Assembly: GCF_001592045.1 (NCBI RefSeq)
Contig: NZ_BCWB01000004.1
Location: 1-64,000 of the forward strand
DNA: 64,000 bases
Source of the DNA: Thermobifida fusca NBRC 14071 = JCM 3263
GTDB taxonomy: Bacteria > Actinomycetota > Actinomycetes > Streptosporangiales > Streptosporangiaceae
Reading direction: 5' to 3'
Part shown: one piece after another, positions 35,856-45,254 of the stretch
Numbering within the stretch: the stretch's first letter is position 1
How the letters are laid out: each line of letters begins with the position of its first letter
Notes under the pieces: model-generated
What the model was told of the DNA's origin: nothing
Databases searched by the model: none
Seen by the model: the letters and a program-made list of their open reading frames with translations, nothing else
Position numbers and translations under genes: made by a program

Positions 35856-36065
35856 TCAAGCTCGACGGCCGCGCAGATGCTGCACTCCAAGGGCAACGAG
35901 CCCACACCCCGTCCCCCACGCGGCATTGACCGCGAAGAGCGCAGGGATCGCGAGCGGGTTGGCGACCGGTCCCCGCAACTCCCCCGCCAGAATCGGGGAC
36001 AGCACCGCGCTCAGCACGAGGGAAGCCAGCGCATACCCCAACCGGTCGCAAGCAGTGTGACGTCC
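35856..36065 (-). pseudogene. Possible remnant of a small membrane protein
   Basis: About 65 codons on the minus strand read HTACDRLGYALASLVLSAVL... and ...VNAAWGTGCGLVALGVQHLRGRRA, with two hydrophobic stretches and actinobacterial codon choice, but there is no start with a ribosome site, and upstream the frame runs into the transposase/OmpA scar. It may be the 3' end of a gene cut by the same rearrangement. No family recognised. Confidence 0.35.
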
Positions 36066-36129
36066 TCCCTTTTTGGAAAGACGGGGATTCCTGCCGTACC
36101 GCTTACGCGGCACCAGTGACGGGAACACG

Positions 36130-36240
36130 GAGACGATCGCGCTGCACTCTGACGTGATGTTCGAGTTTGACCGGGCTGATTTGACGCCGGAAGCCGAAGC
36201 CGTGGTGCGGCGGACCGCGGAAACCCTGGAACACAAGTCA
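36130..36240 (+). pseudogene. OmpA-family domain fragment
   Basis: Thirty-seven codons read ETIALHSDVMFEFDRADLTPEAEAVVRRTAETLEHKS, the classic start of an OmpA-like peptidoglycan-binding domain. The rest of the domain (the GHTD.. and R-binding parts) is absent: the frame passes directly into transposase-like sequence. A gene truncated by insertion or deletion. Confidence 0.7.
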
Positions 36241-36447
36241 ACCCTGATCACCCGGCGCGAGATGTTCGCCAAGGTCTGCGCCAGCTTCGAGGCGCGCCTG
36301 ATCGACGTGGATCTGCTCGCTAAATCCCCGCCGAAGGTCGCGGTGCGACATATCGCCATTACCTGTGGTCGCCTTCATACCTCGCCGCGTCATGCGGTGG
36401 CGCACCAACTAGAGATCATCTAGAGGTATATCGAACAGCAACGCTAG
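36241..36447 (+). pseudogene. Decayed IS200/IS605-type transposase (TnpA) remnant
   Basis: In one frame FAKVCASFEARLIDVDLLAKSPPKVAV matches the 'VCA.F.AELVEF..DHVHLLV.YPPKVAV' core of TnpA, but the catalytic H-x-H reads D-x-D. In a second frame TYRHYLWSPSYLAASCGGAP matches the C-terminal 'HYLWSPSYFAASCGGAP' motif. The first frame then resumes with LEII, a TAG stop, and RYIEQQR before a second TAG. At least one internal deletion, one frameshift and one in-frame stop make it non-functional. N-terminus missing. Confidence 0.8.
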
Positions 36448-36896
36448 CCGCCTCGACCTGAAGACCAGGACTTGCGCTGCAGTCGTTCGAGTCACACACA
36501 GCGTGGGTGGGAAGGACCGTGCCGCCCGCAGGTCGACCTACTGTCCAGTACGGAACCCCCTATAGTCGGAGCTGTGACGCCGAACAGTCCCGCGCTGGCC
36601 GTGCCCTGGTCTGGCCCCCGTGCCGCCCCTGTGCTCTTGGCCGCGCGGCAGCGCTGCACCGGTGCTGGGGGCGCCTGCGGCGTACCGTGCCGAGGAAGGG
36701 GGCACCCGTTGTGCAGGACAGCACCGACGGCCACTGCTGTGGACCGGGGATTGCGGTGCGAGCCTTGGTTGCCTCTCCCCCACTGGCGGGCCGCGAGCCG
36801 GACATCCGCGCCCCGGCTCCTTCCCCCACCCTGCCCTGTACCGCGCAGCAGCGCTGGCGGCAATCGGCCACCGCCCCCGAAACTCAGAGAGGGAGT
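36448..36896. other. Gene-free stretch before the CPBP gene
   Basis: Open frames exist on both strands but their products are Arg/Pro/Cys-rich with no recognisable domain, so I read none as real. Holds the CPBP promoter. Confidence 0.5.
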
Positions 36897-37844
36897 ATGA
36901 CTGCCGATCGCAGCCCTTTTGCCCTGTCCCTGTCCGTCTTCCTGCTTCTTTCGTTTGGCCTGTCGTGGCTGCTTGCGCTCCCGCTGTGGCTCGGCGACGG
37001 GCTTGAGGACCCGCTCTTCTACCCCATTGCCGTGGCCATGATGGGTACGCCCGCAATCGCGGCGCTCGTGGTCGTCTTCTTCGTGGAACGCCCACCGCAG
37101 CGGGCCCGCTCCCTTGCCCTGTGGCCGCTGACCCCCGCGGGCCGGTTGATCGGCTATCTCGCGCTCGCCTTGGTCGTCCCGATCCTGCTTATCCTGGTCG
37201 CACTGCCGGTCGGCGCCCTGCTCGGCGTGTACCCAGCGGACTTTGCCCACCTCTCCGGATTCCAGGAGCTCATCGACGCCGGCGTGGCAGAGCTGGGTAT
37301 ACCCATCCCCGACATTCCGATCGGTGTCCTGCTCGCCTTCCAATTCGTGAACGTCATCATCGGCGCGTTCCTCAACCTCATTCCGGCACTGGGTGAAGAG
37401 CTGGGCTGGCGGGGCTGGCTGCTGCCGCGCCTGTACCGGTTCGGTGCCGCACCTGCCCTGCTGATCAGCGGCATCATCTGGGGTCTGTGGCATGCGCCGG
37501 TGATCTTGCTCGGCTACAACTACCCGGATGCGCCCGGTTGGCTGGGCCTGCTCATGATGGTGGGAATGTGCGTCATCATCGGCGCTGTCTTCGGCTGGCT
37601 GCGCATGCGGTCCGCCTCCGTGTGGCCCGCAGCGCTCGCGCACTCCTCCTTCAATGCCGCGGCCGGATTCCACCTGGTGTTCGCCCAGGCCGGGCAGACA
37701 GTCAACACCGTGCACGCCTCCATCCTCGGGTGGAGCGGGTGGATCGTCCCCATCCTGCTCGTTGCGGTGCTGTGGGCTACCGGCCAGTTCCGGCCCGCTC
37801 CGGTGGAACCGGAGCGCCCTGAACCTCACAAGGAGCTCGAATAG
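36897..37844 (+). CDS. CPBP family intramembrane metalloprotease
   Basis: 315 residues, about eight membrane helices. The CPBP/CAAX protease motifs are present: Glu167-Glu168 in GEELGWRGW with Arg172, His199 in GLWHAP, and His249 in ALAHSSFNAAAG. These membrane enzymes cleave prenylated or bacteriocin-like peptides or act as immunity or regulatory proteases; the target here is unknown. GGGAG lies close before the ATG. Single gene followed by two hairpins. Confidence 0.93.
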   Translation: MTADRSPFALSLSVFLLLSFGLSWLLALPLWLGDGLEDPLFYPIAVAMMGTPAIAALVVVFFVERPPQRARSLALWPLTPAGRLIGYLALALVVPILLILVALPVGALLGVYPADFAHLSGFQELIDAGVAELGIPIPDIPIGVLLAFQFVNVIIGAFLNLIPALGEELGWRGWLLPRLYRFGAAPALLISGIIWGLWHAPVILLGYNYPDAPGWLGLLMMVGMCVIIGAVFGWLRMRSASVWPAALAHSSFNAAAGFHLVFAQAGQTVNTVHASILGWSGWIVPILLVAVLWATGQFRPAPVEPERPEPHKELE

Positions 37845-37853
37845 CCTGGGCGG

Positions 37854-37878
37854 GCGGTGCCCTCCTCCAGGGCACCGC
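37854..37878 (+). terminator. Hairpin after the CPBP gene
   Basis: GCGGTGCCCT and AGGGCACCGC form a 10-bp stem with a 5-nt loop, 10 nt past the stop. Confidence 0.7.
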
Positions 37879-37895
37879 TCCGCTCTCCTACCGCG

Positions 37896-37946
37896 ACGAC
37901 AGCGCCGTTCCGGAGCCCAGGAAGTGCCCCGGAGCGGCGCTGTCGT
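37896..37946. terminator. Second hairpin between converging genes
   Basis: ACGACAGCGCCGTTCCGG pairs with CCGGAGCGGCGCTGTCGT over 18 bp with one G-T wobble. It probably serves the minus-strand copper-protein gene. Confidence 0.6.
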
Positions 37947-38033
37947 GGTTGGGCCTGGGGCTTCCCTCCCCAGACGTCCCGCTCGCCTGGCCCACGGCGA
38001 GGCCGGACGAGCAGAGGTGGTGTCACCGGCGGC

Positions 38034-38438
38034 TCACAGGGAAGCGAGCAGTTCCCGGCAGACCATCTCGCAGCGGCGGCATGCTTCGGCACACACCCGA
38101 CAGTGCTCGTGGTGGTCAGCGTGGCGGGCGCACTCGTCCGCACACACTTTGCAGGCTTCGGCGCAGGCCTCCAGGATCGCGCGGGTGAGGTTAGCGTCGT
38201 AACCGGTGTGCCGGGACAGCACCCGCCCAGTGGTTTCGCAGATATCAGCGCAGTCCAGATCAGTGCGGATGCACTTGGTGAGTTCCGCAACCCTGTCCTC
38301 GCTCAGGCAGGCGTCTGCGCATGCGGTGCACGCCTGAGCGCATTCGAAGCACGCTTCGATGCATGCCCGCAGTTTCTCCTGGTCGACTCCGCCCAGACTC
38401 TGCGGATAGGTCTCCAGCATCTGTCCCGCGACACTCAT
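38034..38438 (-). CDS. Four-helix bundle copper-binding protein (Csp-like, DUF326)
   Basis: 134 residues with about 18 Cys in repeated CxxxC spacing (ACIEACFECAQACTACADAC; EACAEACKVCADEC; HCRVCAEACRRCEMVC) plus a His-rich stretch HADHHEH. This is the pattern of bacterial copper-storage proteins of the Csp family, cytosolic here as there is no signal peptide (Csp3-like). The ATG is preceded by AAGGAG. Likely binds many Cu(I) ions. Single gene; no copper pump or CsoR in the window. Confidence 0.93.
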   Translation of the reverse strand: MSVAGQMLETYPQSLGGVDQEKLRACIEACFECAQACTACADACLSEDRVAELTKCIRTDLDCADICETTGRVLSRHTGYDANLTRAILEACAEACKVCADECARHADHHEHCRVCAEACRRCEMVCRELLASL

Positions 38439-38560
38439 CGTGTTCTCCTTCCCGGGTGTACTGCGGCCTGTGCTGGTCCGGGCTTCGGCCAGACCGGACC
38501 GTGACCCATCCGCTATCCGCCTGGGACGGAGCCTAACCTGGTGATCTTTCCCGAGGCGGC

Positions 38561-39136
38561 CTAGGATTCCTCGGTTTTTGGTCCCCCGGTGGGAAGGCCG
38601 ATGAGGAGCGCGGTCAGCCAGAGGACGATGGCCGCGGTGAAGCCCACGGCGAGGCGCGCGGTTTCTGCGTGCCCGCTCAGCAGCAGCGCGATCCCTGCGG
38701 CCCCGATCGCGCAGAGCAGCAGCCCGGCCCACAGGTACACCGCGCGCCGGAAAACAGCGGCGAGCGGGAGGAAGTGGAGTCCTACGAGAGCGCAGATGAT
38801 TCCGGAGGCCAGCTCGGTCTGGTCCAGGAAGACGAGGACAGCCCCGGCCGCGATGCTCACCACAATCTGGCTTGCCGCGATGAGAATGAACCAGCGCCGC
38901 TGTTTTCGAGGGGTGGCTACAACCGATGTTTCGAAGATCCCCCCGCGGGTCCCCATCACGACGACGATGAAAGTAGCCAGAATCGATCCGCCGAGGGCGA
39001 TCAGCAGCGATGCCGTGTCGGCCAACATGGAACTGGCACTCATCGCCGCGAAAAATCCGAGCAGGGCCATGAGAACCACACCTCGCGGCTGTGCGCGGTT
39101 CTCCGGAACCGATGAAGTAACGGGAGGTGAATCCAT
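38561..39136 (-). CDS. Hypothetical multi-pass membrane protein
   Basis: 191 residues, six predicted membrane helices (e.g. GVVLMALLGFFAAMSASSML, LLIALGGSILATFIVVVMG, WFILIAASQIVVSIAAGAVLVFL). Short cytoplasmic tails. ATG chosen with AAGGGG upstream. No family recognised with confidence; 122 nt upstream of the Csp gene in the same direction, without obvious functional link. Confidence 0.8.
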   Translation of the reverse strand: MDSPPVTSSVPENRAQPRGVVLMALLGFFAAMSASSMLADTASLLIALGGSILATFIVVVMGTRGGIFETSVVATPRKQRRWFILIAASQIVVSIAAGAVLVFLDQTELASGIICALVGLHFLPLAAVFRRAVYLWAGLLLCAIGAAGIALLLSGHAETARLAVGFTAAIVLWLTALLIGLPTGGPKTEES

Positions 39137-39575
39137 ATCGCCCCTTCTTCCCCAACAATTTCCCGGAAAACCACTATCTCTTACTGTTGACCCTGTTTCG
39201 TCACTCGCTGTCACAGAAGTTCGCTGCTCTTCGTTTTTGTACGGTATCTCTGGCCACTTTCGGCCAACCTTTGTTGGCGAAAAACCGAAAAGAACGCTCT
39301 TCGGAGAATGGTGTTCTAGGGGTTGGGCGTGCTCTTCCCCGCAGGCGAACGGCGGCTTTTCCTTTGACTGGTTCTTCGCTTTGAGGCGTTTCCGCGGCTG
39401 GTGTGGGCTGCGCGGAACAGTTCTGCCCCGCAGTCACTTGCCCCTTGTCCGGCGGTGCGATGCTGCGGCCGCCGCCCCCGGTCTGGCGGGACGGTGTGTG
39501 CCGGGTCTCCCCTGCCATCAGGGGCGCGGGGTGCTAGGGCCTGGGCGGACTGTGGACTGCTGTGCTCTGCGGCAG
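39137..39575. other. Gene-free stretch
   Basis: No convincing gene on either strand. The part next to 39137-39250 is moderately AT-rich and should hold the promoter of the membrane-protein gene. Confidence 0.5.
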
Positions 39576-41465
39576 TCAGCGCAGCCCGAAGATGGGCCGC
39601 TCCCGCTCACCGGTGAGGGAATCGGCGATGTCTTCGAAGACGACGAGGGCCCCGGGGACGGGAAGTACTCGCACCTGGGAGATCCCGGTGGCGGGGAGCA
39701 TCCCCTCGAGTTCCAAGGTCAGCGGTTCGGTTTTGCTGTCCCACGCCGTCACGTCCACGTCGTATCCGCCTCCGGTCGCCGCGTCCTTGCTGAGGTGCAC
39801 CATGACGGCGGCGTCAGCGAGATCCACCCACGAGGTTCCTGCGAGCACATGCGGATAGGGGGCGCCACTGGCGGCGCTCTGCACAAGCTGGCCGTCCAGG
39901 GAGCGGCGCTCGTGCACCAGCCGCCCGCCGTCTTCTGTGTCGATCCGTACCACGGAGACCGTGTCCGCGGTGAAATGTGCGCTGTGGCCGTGTTCGGTGA
40001 GGTCCAGGTCGTCGACCAGGATCTCGCCGGTGGCCCGGTCGACCACCAGGTAGCGGATGTCGGACCCCCATTTCTCCACGGCGACGACCGAGCCGTCGGA
40101 GGTGACCGGGTGGAGGTGGGAGCGGTAGCCGGTGTGGTGGTAGCTGATCTCCGGGTTAGGGCCGACCGGGCCTTCCCCCGGATATTCGGTGCGCCACAGC
40201 TCCTGGCCGGTGGCCGCGTCGAACGCGGTCAAGCGGCTCGTTCCTCCCCGCAGTTCGGTCCGTCCGCCGAGCACCCCGTCCTCCCAGTCGGTAGCGAGTC
40301 TGGTGGGGGCGCCCAATTCGTCGTGGCAGTCCTGGGAGACCACGACAGCGTCGGGGAAGGCGCGGATCCAGGTCCGCGGCCGCCGGTCGACCAGGCAGTG
40401 AGGGTCGAGCGGCGCGGTCCAGCGCTGGGCGTCGGTGTCGAGGGCGCGGGCGGTGAGCTGCCAGCCGTCGTCGCCGTGGTCCAGCAGGATCCGCGCATCC
40501 TTGGTGAGAAGGTCGATAGGGGCGATGCCTCCGATCCGACTGATCCGGCGCCGCTGTTCGGCGTCCCGCCCCAGGTTCATCGGAGTGCTGCTGCGGACCT
40601 GGCCAGTGGCGGCGTCCAAGGTGAGCAGCGTGTCCCGGTATCCCCGGTGGTCGTAGACGGTGAAGAAGAGGACGACGGTGCGGCCGTCAGGGGTGACGTT
40701 GGCGGTCACCTCTGAGCCCAGTCGGCGGTAGTGCCACGTCTCCTTTCCGGTGACGGTGTCCAGGGCGATCACCCCGTCGCCGACGTCGACGACCGCGCCG
40801 GCGGCAGTGGCCAGCACGCGGTGAGTGCGTGCCCCGTGCGGCGGGTGCCAGCGCCAGGCCACCCGTTCCACGGTGGTGGGGACGGGGCGTGCCTCTGCTG
40901 CGGTGGCGGTGGTGTGCGAGACGAGGGCGTCCGCGGCGGCCGCCCACACCCCGGTGGCCAGGAGCAACGCTGTTGCGGTGCCGCACGCCAGTCCAGTCAG
41001 GGGCATTCCCAGTGAGCGGGGCCGGTGGTTGCGGCCGCACACCGCCATGATCGTCGCGCCCCCGGTCATGGCCACCAGCCCGGTCCATCCCACCACCGAC
41101 CAGGGGGTGCTGCCGGGGCCGGGGGTGGTGAGGCCGAACAGCCACCGCGGGGTCTCTACCAGGGCCATGAGCGCGGTCACGCCGACGAGGACCCAGCACA
41201 GGAGTACCGGGCGCCGCGAGGCCGCGTTCTGGTGCTCTTCCGGGACGCGTTCGAAGAGTTGCAACAGGGTCAGCCAGCCGAGGAGTCCGGCCAGCGCCCA
41301 GAAGAAGACGCGGATGATGGGGAGAAGGTCCGGGCCTTCGCCGCTGTCTCCGAAGAGCAGAGGGCTGACCAGGCCGACCAGGGCGCCCACCGTTAACAAT
41401 CCCATGCCGACCCAGGTGAGGAAACGGCGGAGGGTATGGGAGAGGTGTAGCGGTACAGGGGGCAT
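39576..41465 (-). CDS. Membrane-anchored PQQ-type beta-propeller repeat protein
   Basis: 629 residues. The first 220 carry about five membrane helices (LTWVGMGLLTVGALVGLV, IIRVFFWALAGLLGWLTLL, LLCWVLVGVTALMALV and two more); the remaining part is an extracytoplasmic propeller with repeats of the 'AxDxxTGxxxW' type: VIALDTVTGKETWHYRRLG, LTLDAATGQVRS, LTAFDAATGQELWRTEYPG, YLVVDRATGEILV. No PQQ enzyme residues recognised, so probably a scaffold or sensor. ATG chosen with a distant GGAG. Single gene; function unknown. Confidence 0.85.
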   Translation of the reverse strand: MPPVPLHLSHTLRRFLTWVGMGLLTVGALVGLVSPLLFGDSGEGPDLLPIIRVFFWALAGLLGWLTLLQLFERVPEEHQNAASRRPVLLCWVLVGVTALMALVETPRWLFGLTTPGPGSTPWSVVGWTGLVAMTGGATIMAVCGRNHRPRSLGMPLTGLACGTATALLLATGVWAAAADALVSHTTATAAEARPVPTTVERVAWRWHPPHGARTHRVLATAAGAVVDVGDGVIALDTVTGKETWHYRRLGSEVTANVTPDGRTVVLFFTVYDHRGYRDTLLTLDAATGQVRSSTPMNLGRDAEQRRRISRIGGIAPIDLLTKDARILLDHGDDGWQLTARALDTDAQRWTAPLDPHCLVDRRPRTWIRAFPDAVVVSQDCHDELGAPTRLATDWEDGVLGGRTELRGGTSRLTAFDAATGQELWRTEYPGEGPVGPNPEISYHHTGYRSHLHPVTSDGSVVAVEKWGSDIRYLVVDRATGEILVDDLDLTEHGHSAHFTADTVSVVRIDTEDGGRLVHERRSLDGQLVQSAASGAPYPHVLAGTSWVDLADAAVMVHLSKDAATGGGYDVDVTAWDSKTEPLTLELEGMLPATGISQVRVLPVPGALVVFEDIADSLTGERERPIFGLR

Positions 41466-41983
41466 GGTCGTGGTTCGGCTCCTCGGCGGATATTCAGTGG
41501 TGCGGCGACGAGGGCTGCCGGGGGTGTGCCTCCATCGTCGACGAACCGACGAATTCCCGCCAATGGAACCGAACACGGATGGCGGAGTCCTCGTGGCCAG
41601 TTGGGTGGTCCCGCCACGGCGCTAGGAGGCCGCAGGTCGAAACCCCGCACCGTTTCCCGGGTGCATCGGCCACCGCGGTCATCGGTTCAGACGGAAGGCT
41701 TCGGCAGTCATCTTTCCCACCGTTTCTCCTATTGAAGGAAGTTTACGAGGATTTTGTCTCTGCGACTACCGTTGCGGGGAACTCTTTGCACTATTTCCGG
41801 GGGTGCGGCGAGTCTTCGCAGAGCCGCGGCTTCCGTATTCTCGCGTGAATTCCTGGAAAACAGTCCCGGCACCGGATCTGATGTCGTTTCCGGTGCGGGG
41901 CAGCACGGTGGGCCTGGGATGCACCCAGGCCCACGGCCACTTTTCGTCACCTGCGTGCCCGGAAGGCGGCGCGGCGACGGGGG
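41466..41983. other. Gene-free stretch between propeller and helicase genes
   Basis: No gene recognised. Contains the helicase terminator (separate entry) and an AT-rich patch around 41720-41790. Confidence 0.5.
41908..41934 (-). terminator. Hairpin after the DEAD-box helicase gene
   Basis: GTGGGCCTGGG and CCCAGGCCCAC pair perfectly (11 bp, 5-nt loop), 50 nt downstream of the helicase stop. Confidence 0.65.
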
Positions 41984-43672
41984 TTAGAAGCGTTCGCGGC
42001 GTACGACGGTGCGGCGTCCTTTAATCGTGCTTTTCTTCAGTGCCGCGATCACACCGTCGGCAGTGGATTCGGGCACTTCCACCAGGGAGAAGCGGTCAGC
42101 GATTTCGATCGCGCCGATGTCCCGTCCGCTCAATGCGGTCTCCCCGGCGATCGCTCCCACAAGGTCTTGGGGGCGGACCCGGGCGTTGCGTCCAATGCCG
42201 ACGAAGAGGCGGGTCATGCCGTCGGAGGGGCCTCGGCCGCGCCGTTCACCGCGGCCCGGTCCGCCGCGCCGTCCACGGCGTTCGCGGCGTTCGCTCCGCT
42301 CGGGGCGGAGCACCGGTTCGGGGATCTCCTCCTCTTCGGTGACGGCGCCGCTGGCTTCATGCGCCAGTTTCACCGCGGCCAGCGCGATCTCCATGATGTC
42401 GAACTCTTCGGCGAGCGACTCCACGACCACGCGGAACGCCTCGCGGTCGTCGTCCTCCTCCTTCAGAGCTTCGTGGAGCGCAGCACGGGTCAGTTCGACG
42501 CGGCGGGCCCGCAGGTCCGCGACGGTGGGGAGCTTCTCGACGCTGATCGGGCCGCTCGTGCTGCGCTGAATGGTTTTGAGCATCCGGTGTTCCCGCGGCT
42601 CGACGAGGGTGATCGCGACGCCTTCTCGGCCGGCCCGCCCCACGCGGCCGATGCGGTGCACGTAGGTTTCGGTTGCCGACGGCACATTGTAGTTGACCAC
42701 GTGGGTGAGGTGTTCGATGTCGAGTCCGCGGGCGGCGACGTCCGTGGCGATGAGGAGGTCGGCGGTTCCTCCGCGGAGGCGCGCCATGACCCGGTCGCGC
42801 TGTTCCTGGCTCATGCCGCCGTGGAGCGCTTCAGCGCGGTATCCCCGAGCGTTGAGCGTCTCGGTGAGCTGGTCGACTTCCTCACGGGTGCGGCAGAACA
42901 CGAGGGCCGCGGTGGGGGATTCCATGTCGAGGACGCGTCCCAGGGCCGCGGGTTTGTAGGGGCGGGCCACGATGTAGGCGTTCTGCCGGACTTTCGGCTC
43001 TTCTCCGGGTGCGGGAGAAGTGCGGGCGATGCGTACGCGCACCGGGTCGGTGAGGTGGCGTCGGGCGATGCCTTCGATGCGGTCGGGCATGGTTGCCGAG
43101 AACAGCACTGTCTGGCGGTTCTCCGGCACTTCTTCGATGATCGCCTCGATGTCTTCGGCGAAGCCCATGTCGAGCATCTCGTCGGCTTCGTCCAAGACGA
43201 CCGTGCGCACCGTGTCCAGGACGAGGGTGCCGCGGCCGATGTGGTCGAGGGCCCGTCCCGGGGTGGCGACGACGACGTCGACACCGCGTTCCAGGGCCCG
43301 CAACTGGCGGCCGATGGGCTGGCCGCCGTAGATGGGGAGGATGCGTGCCTTCAGGTGGCGGCCGTAGCGGTGGAGTGCTTCCGATACTTGCAAGGCCAGT
43401 TCCCGGGTGGGCACCAGGATGAGCGCCGAGGGAGTGTCCCCGCGGTCGCTGTCCGGCAGCCGGTGCAGGATCGGCAGGGAGAAGGCTGCGGTCTTCCCCG
43501 TACCGGTTGCGGCCTGGCCGAGCAGGTCACGGCCTTCCAACAGCGAGGGGATCGCCTCGCGTTGGATGGCCGTGGGCTCCTCGTAGCCGACCTCGGCGAG
43601 GGCATCGAGCAGTTCCGGCCGGAGGCCAAGGTCGGCGAAACTGAACTGTTCTGTAATGGTCTTCTCCGTCAA
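41984..43672 (-). CDS. DEAD-box ATP-dependent RNA helicase with DbpA-type RNA-binding domain
   Basis: 562 residues. Helicase motifs in order: Q motif [21 protein letters not shown], Ia PTRELA, Ib TPGR, II DEAD ([10 protein letters not shown]), III SAT, then [22 protein letters not shown] and [14 protein letters not shown] basic Arg/Gly linker precedes the C-terminal DbpA-like RNA-binding domain ([26 protein letters not shown]...[13 protein letters not shown]). Typical of DeaD/CshA proteins in ribosome assembly and cold response. I prefer the TTG at 43672, since GAGGAG lies 6 nt upstream; GTG at 43696 would add eight residues. Confidence 0.95.
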   Translation of the reverse strand: MTEKTITEQFSFADLGLRPELLDALAEVGYEEPTAIQREAIPSLLEGRDLLGQAATGTGKTAAFSLPILHRLPDSDRGDTPSALILVPTRELALQVSEALHRYGRHLKARILPIYGGQPIGRQLRALERGVDVVVATPGRALDHIGRGTLVLDTVRTVVLDEADEMLDMGFAEDIEAIIEEVPENRQTVLFSATMPDRIEGIARRHLTDPVRVRIARTSPAPGEEPKVRQNAYIVARPYKPAALGRVLDMESPTAALVFCRTREEVDQLTETLNARGYRAEALHGGMSQEQRDRVMARLRGGTADLLIATDVAARGLDIEHLTHVVNYNVPSATETYVHRIGRVGRAGREGVAITLVEPREHRMLKTIQRSTSGPISVEKLPTVADLRARRVELTRAALHEALKEEDDDREAFRVVVESLAEEFDIMEIALAAVKLAHEASGAVTEEEEIPEPVLRPERSERRERRGRRGGPGRGERRGRGPSDGMTRLFVGIGRNARVRPQDLVGAIAGETALSGRDIGAIEIADRFSLVEVPESTADGVIAALKKSTIKGRRTVVRRERF

Positions 43673-43876
43673 TTGCGGCTCCTCGTCGCTGAACACACAC
43701 GCACGGGACTGGCCGACTGCGTCGGCGTCTCCCCGCGCTCACAACGGCCCCTTACCGTGCGCGATCTATCCCTCGTTCAGCACGGTCAGCAGCCGCTCAC
43801 CCGTGGCGCGCGGAAGAACCGGGGATCAGGGACATCCGCGTCCGCCGTGGGGTGAGACGCGGAGAAGACCGCTCAA

Positions 43877-44410
43877 TCAAGAAGCCGCTGTAGGTTTACC
43901 ATTCTCCGCGTTGGAGGGCGGAGTCATGGGCCTACCGGCTCGGGTTCTCCTTCCAGATCGCGCCTGTGCGGCTTCGGCCGCTCCACTGAGCATGGCCGAG
44001 ACGATCCACTCGTAAACGGTGACCCACGCCGAGCCTACTGAGGGAGCCCACTCAAGAGAGATGTCGCGGGCCGCCTCGATCAGCGCGTGTCCGACGCAGC
44101 GGTACTCCTCCAGTCCCAGTCCCCATCGGACGTAGTGGTACTCACCGAGCTTACGTAGGGTATCCCAAGTCTTTTCGGGTTCGTCGAGATGGTTGACGAC
44201 TTCGACGAGGACGCGGGCCATCCGGACGTGCTGTTCCCCCATGTCCTCGGGGAACAGGTCGCGGCAGCTGGGCAGCAGCCGGAACAGGTGGTGGTAGAAG
44301 CGGTCAGCCAGGACTTCTGGCTGGTCCAAGAGGTCGGCGCAGAGGGCCTGGACGAGGCTGACCGTCCGGAGGTCGGGGCGCGGCAGCTCTCGGGTCACCG
44401 CAATAGCCAT
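43877..44410 (-). CDS. Single-domain globin
   Basis: 177 residues of the flavohaemoglobin-like (M-family) globin fold without the reductase part. The probable proximal His92 lies in KLGEYHYVRWGL, matching the 'LG..H...GV' F-helix motif; Gln60 and Tyr39 are candidate distal residues. The C-terminal 25 residues are basic and disordered. GGAGG lies 8 nt before the ATG. It probably binds O2 or NO, for NO detoxification or sensing; no reductase partner nearby. Confidence 0.9.
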   Translation of the reverse strand: MAIAVTRELPRPDLRTVSLVQALCADLLDQPEVLADRFYHHLFRLLPSCRDLFPEDMGEQHVRMARVLVEVVNHLDEPEKTWDTLRKLGEYHYVRWGLGLEEYRCVGHALIEAARDISLEWAPSVGSAWVTVYEWIVSAMLSGAAEAAQARSGRRTRAGRPMTPPSNAENGKPTAAS

Positions 44411-45012
44411 AACGTTTTCCTCCCCTTTTCTCCTATCCCCCAGAAATATCTTTTTGTCTCCCAGCAAATTTTCCAGGCAGCACAAATAGTTCCGGAAAAT
44501 AAAACAGGATGTCGAATACCATCAAAAAATAGGAACGACAAACCTCTTGGAGACCTAGTCCTTGCTGGTGGGACAGGCTCTGACAGCTACTTTAGACCGT
44601 CGTTCACCGTGCTTTAATCCGGGGCACCCTTCGCGGACAGGAGGGTTTTTTCACACCGAAATTCCATGGTCTTTTTGCGGGACTTTGGACTCTAGTGCTC
44701 CCGCCTTGCTATCCGCTCTCTTTTCGGTGTTTCCGATACGCTGTGGAGCCTGTTCGATACTCAACAGGAAGATTTGCCAGAAAAGAGAAGAGTTTCCCCT
44801 GTTGTCCCTTCGGTTTTTTGTGAGGGAAGTCACGGGGGCCGAGCTGTGCACTCTTATGATCCGGAGTCAGCGTCTCGGTACTCCCCGCGCCTGAGGACGC
44901 TCCTGGGGGTACGTGCCGCGTGTGTCGTCTGTGCGGCCGTCCGGCGCTCCAAAGGGAATGCGGTGGTGCCGTGCCAGGCATGCCTGGCACGGCACCACCG
45001 CAGTGTTGAGGG
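44411..45012. other. Gene-free stretch with a long palindrome
   Basis: No gene recognised. The left third is AT-rich (globin promoter). The right end holds the 44-bp palindrome listed separately. Confidence 0.55.
44959..45002. terminator. 44-bp perfect palindrome
   Basis: TGCGGTGGTGCCGTGCCAGG-CA is followed directly by its exact complement, giving 22-bp arms with no loop. It lies 10 nt past the stop of the ribbon-helix-helix gene. Probably a terminator, but the absence of a loop base and of a T tract is unusual. Confidence 0.6.
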
Positions 45013-45243
45013 TTAGGAAGGGGAGTCGTCCGCGGGCGGTGAGGTGTCCTGCTTGCGGGGGCGGCCCCGGCGGGGGATCGCTTTGACTCCCTGAGGCATA
45101 CGGCCCGCGTCGATGAGCGCCCGACGTAAAAGAAACTCGATCTGCGCGTTCGTGCTGCGCAGCTCGTCACTAGCCCATTTGGCAAGCGCGTCATACACCG
45201 CCGGGTCGAGCCGGAGCAGAATTTTCTTACGCTCGCTTGCCAC
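45013..45243 (-). CDS. Ribbon-helix-helix (CopG/Arc-like) protein
   Basis: 76 residues. RKKILLRLDPAVYDALAKWASDELRSTNAQIEFLLRRALIDAG has the strand-helix-helix pattern of RHH proteins: a beta strand ILLRLD, the VYDALAKWA helix, and the 'R.TNAQIEFLLRRAL' second helix. A basic tail IPRRGRPRKQ follows. GTG start with GAGG 8 nt upstream, 11 nt after the SPFH stop, so it is cotranscribed with it. Could repress its own operon or act on the SPFH system. Confidence 0.88.
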   Translation of the reverse strand: MASERKKILLRLDPAVYDALAKWASDELRSTNAQIEFLLRRALIDAGRMPQGVKAIPRRGRPRKQDTSPPADDSPS

Positions 45244-45254
45244 CGAACCAACCT

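Larger units (their letters stand above)
35571..36072. other. Gene-poor stretch after the WYL gene
   Basis: Contains a strong hairpin (separate entry) and, on the minus strand, a possible truncated membrane protein (separate entry). Nothing else recognised. Confidence 0.5.

Noticed and set aside
36472-36900. Frames upstream of the CPBP gene, including an N-terminal extension of it
   Set aside because: Composition is not protein-like (Cys/Arg/Pro-rich), and GGGAG at 36891 supports the later ATG.
45013-45243. Reading the RHH gene as a toxin-antitoxin antitoxin
   Set aside because: No small toxin gene lies next to it; its partner is an SPFH membrane protein.
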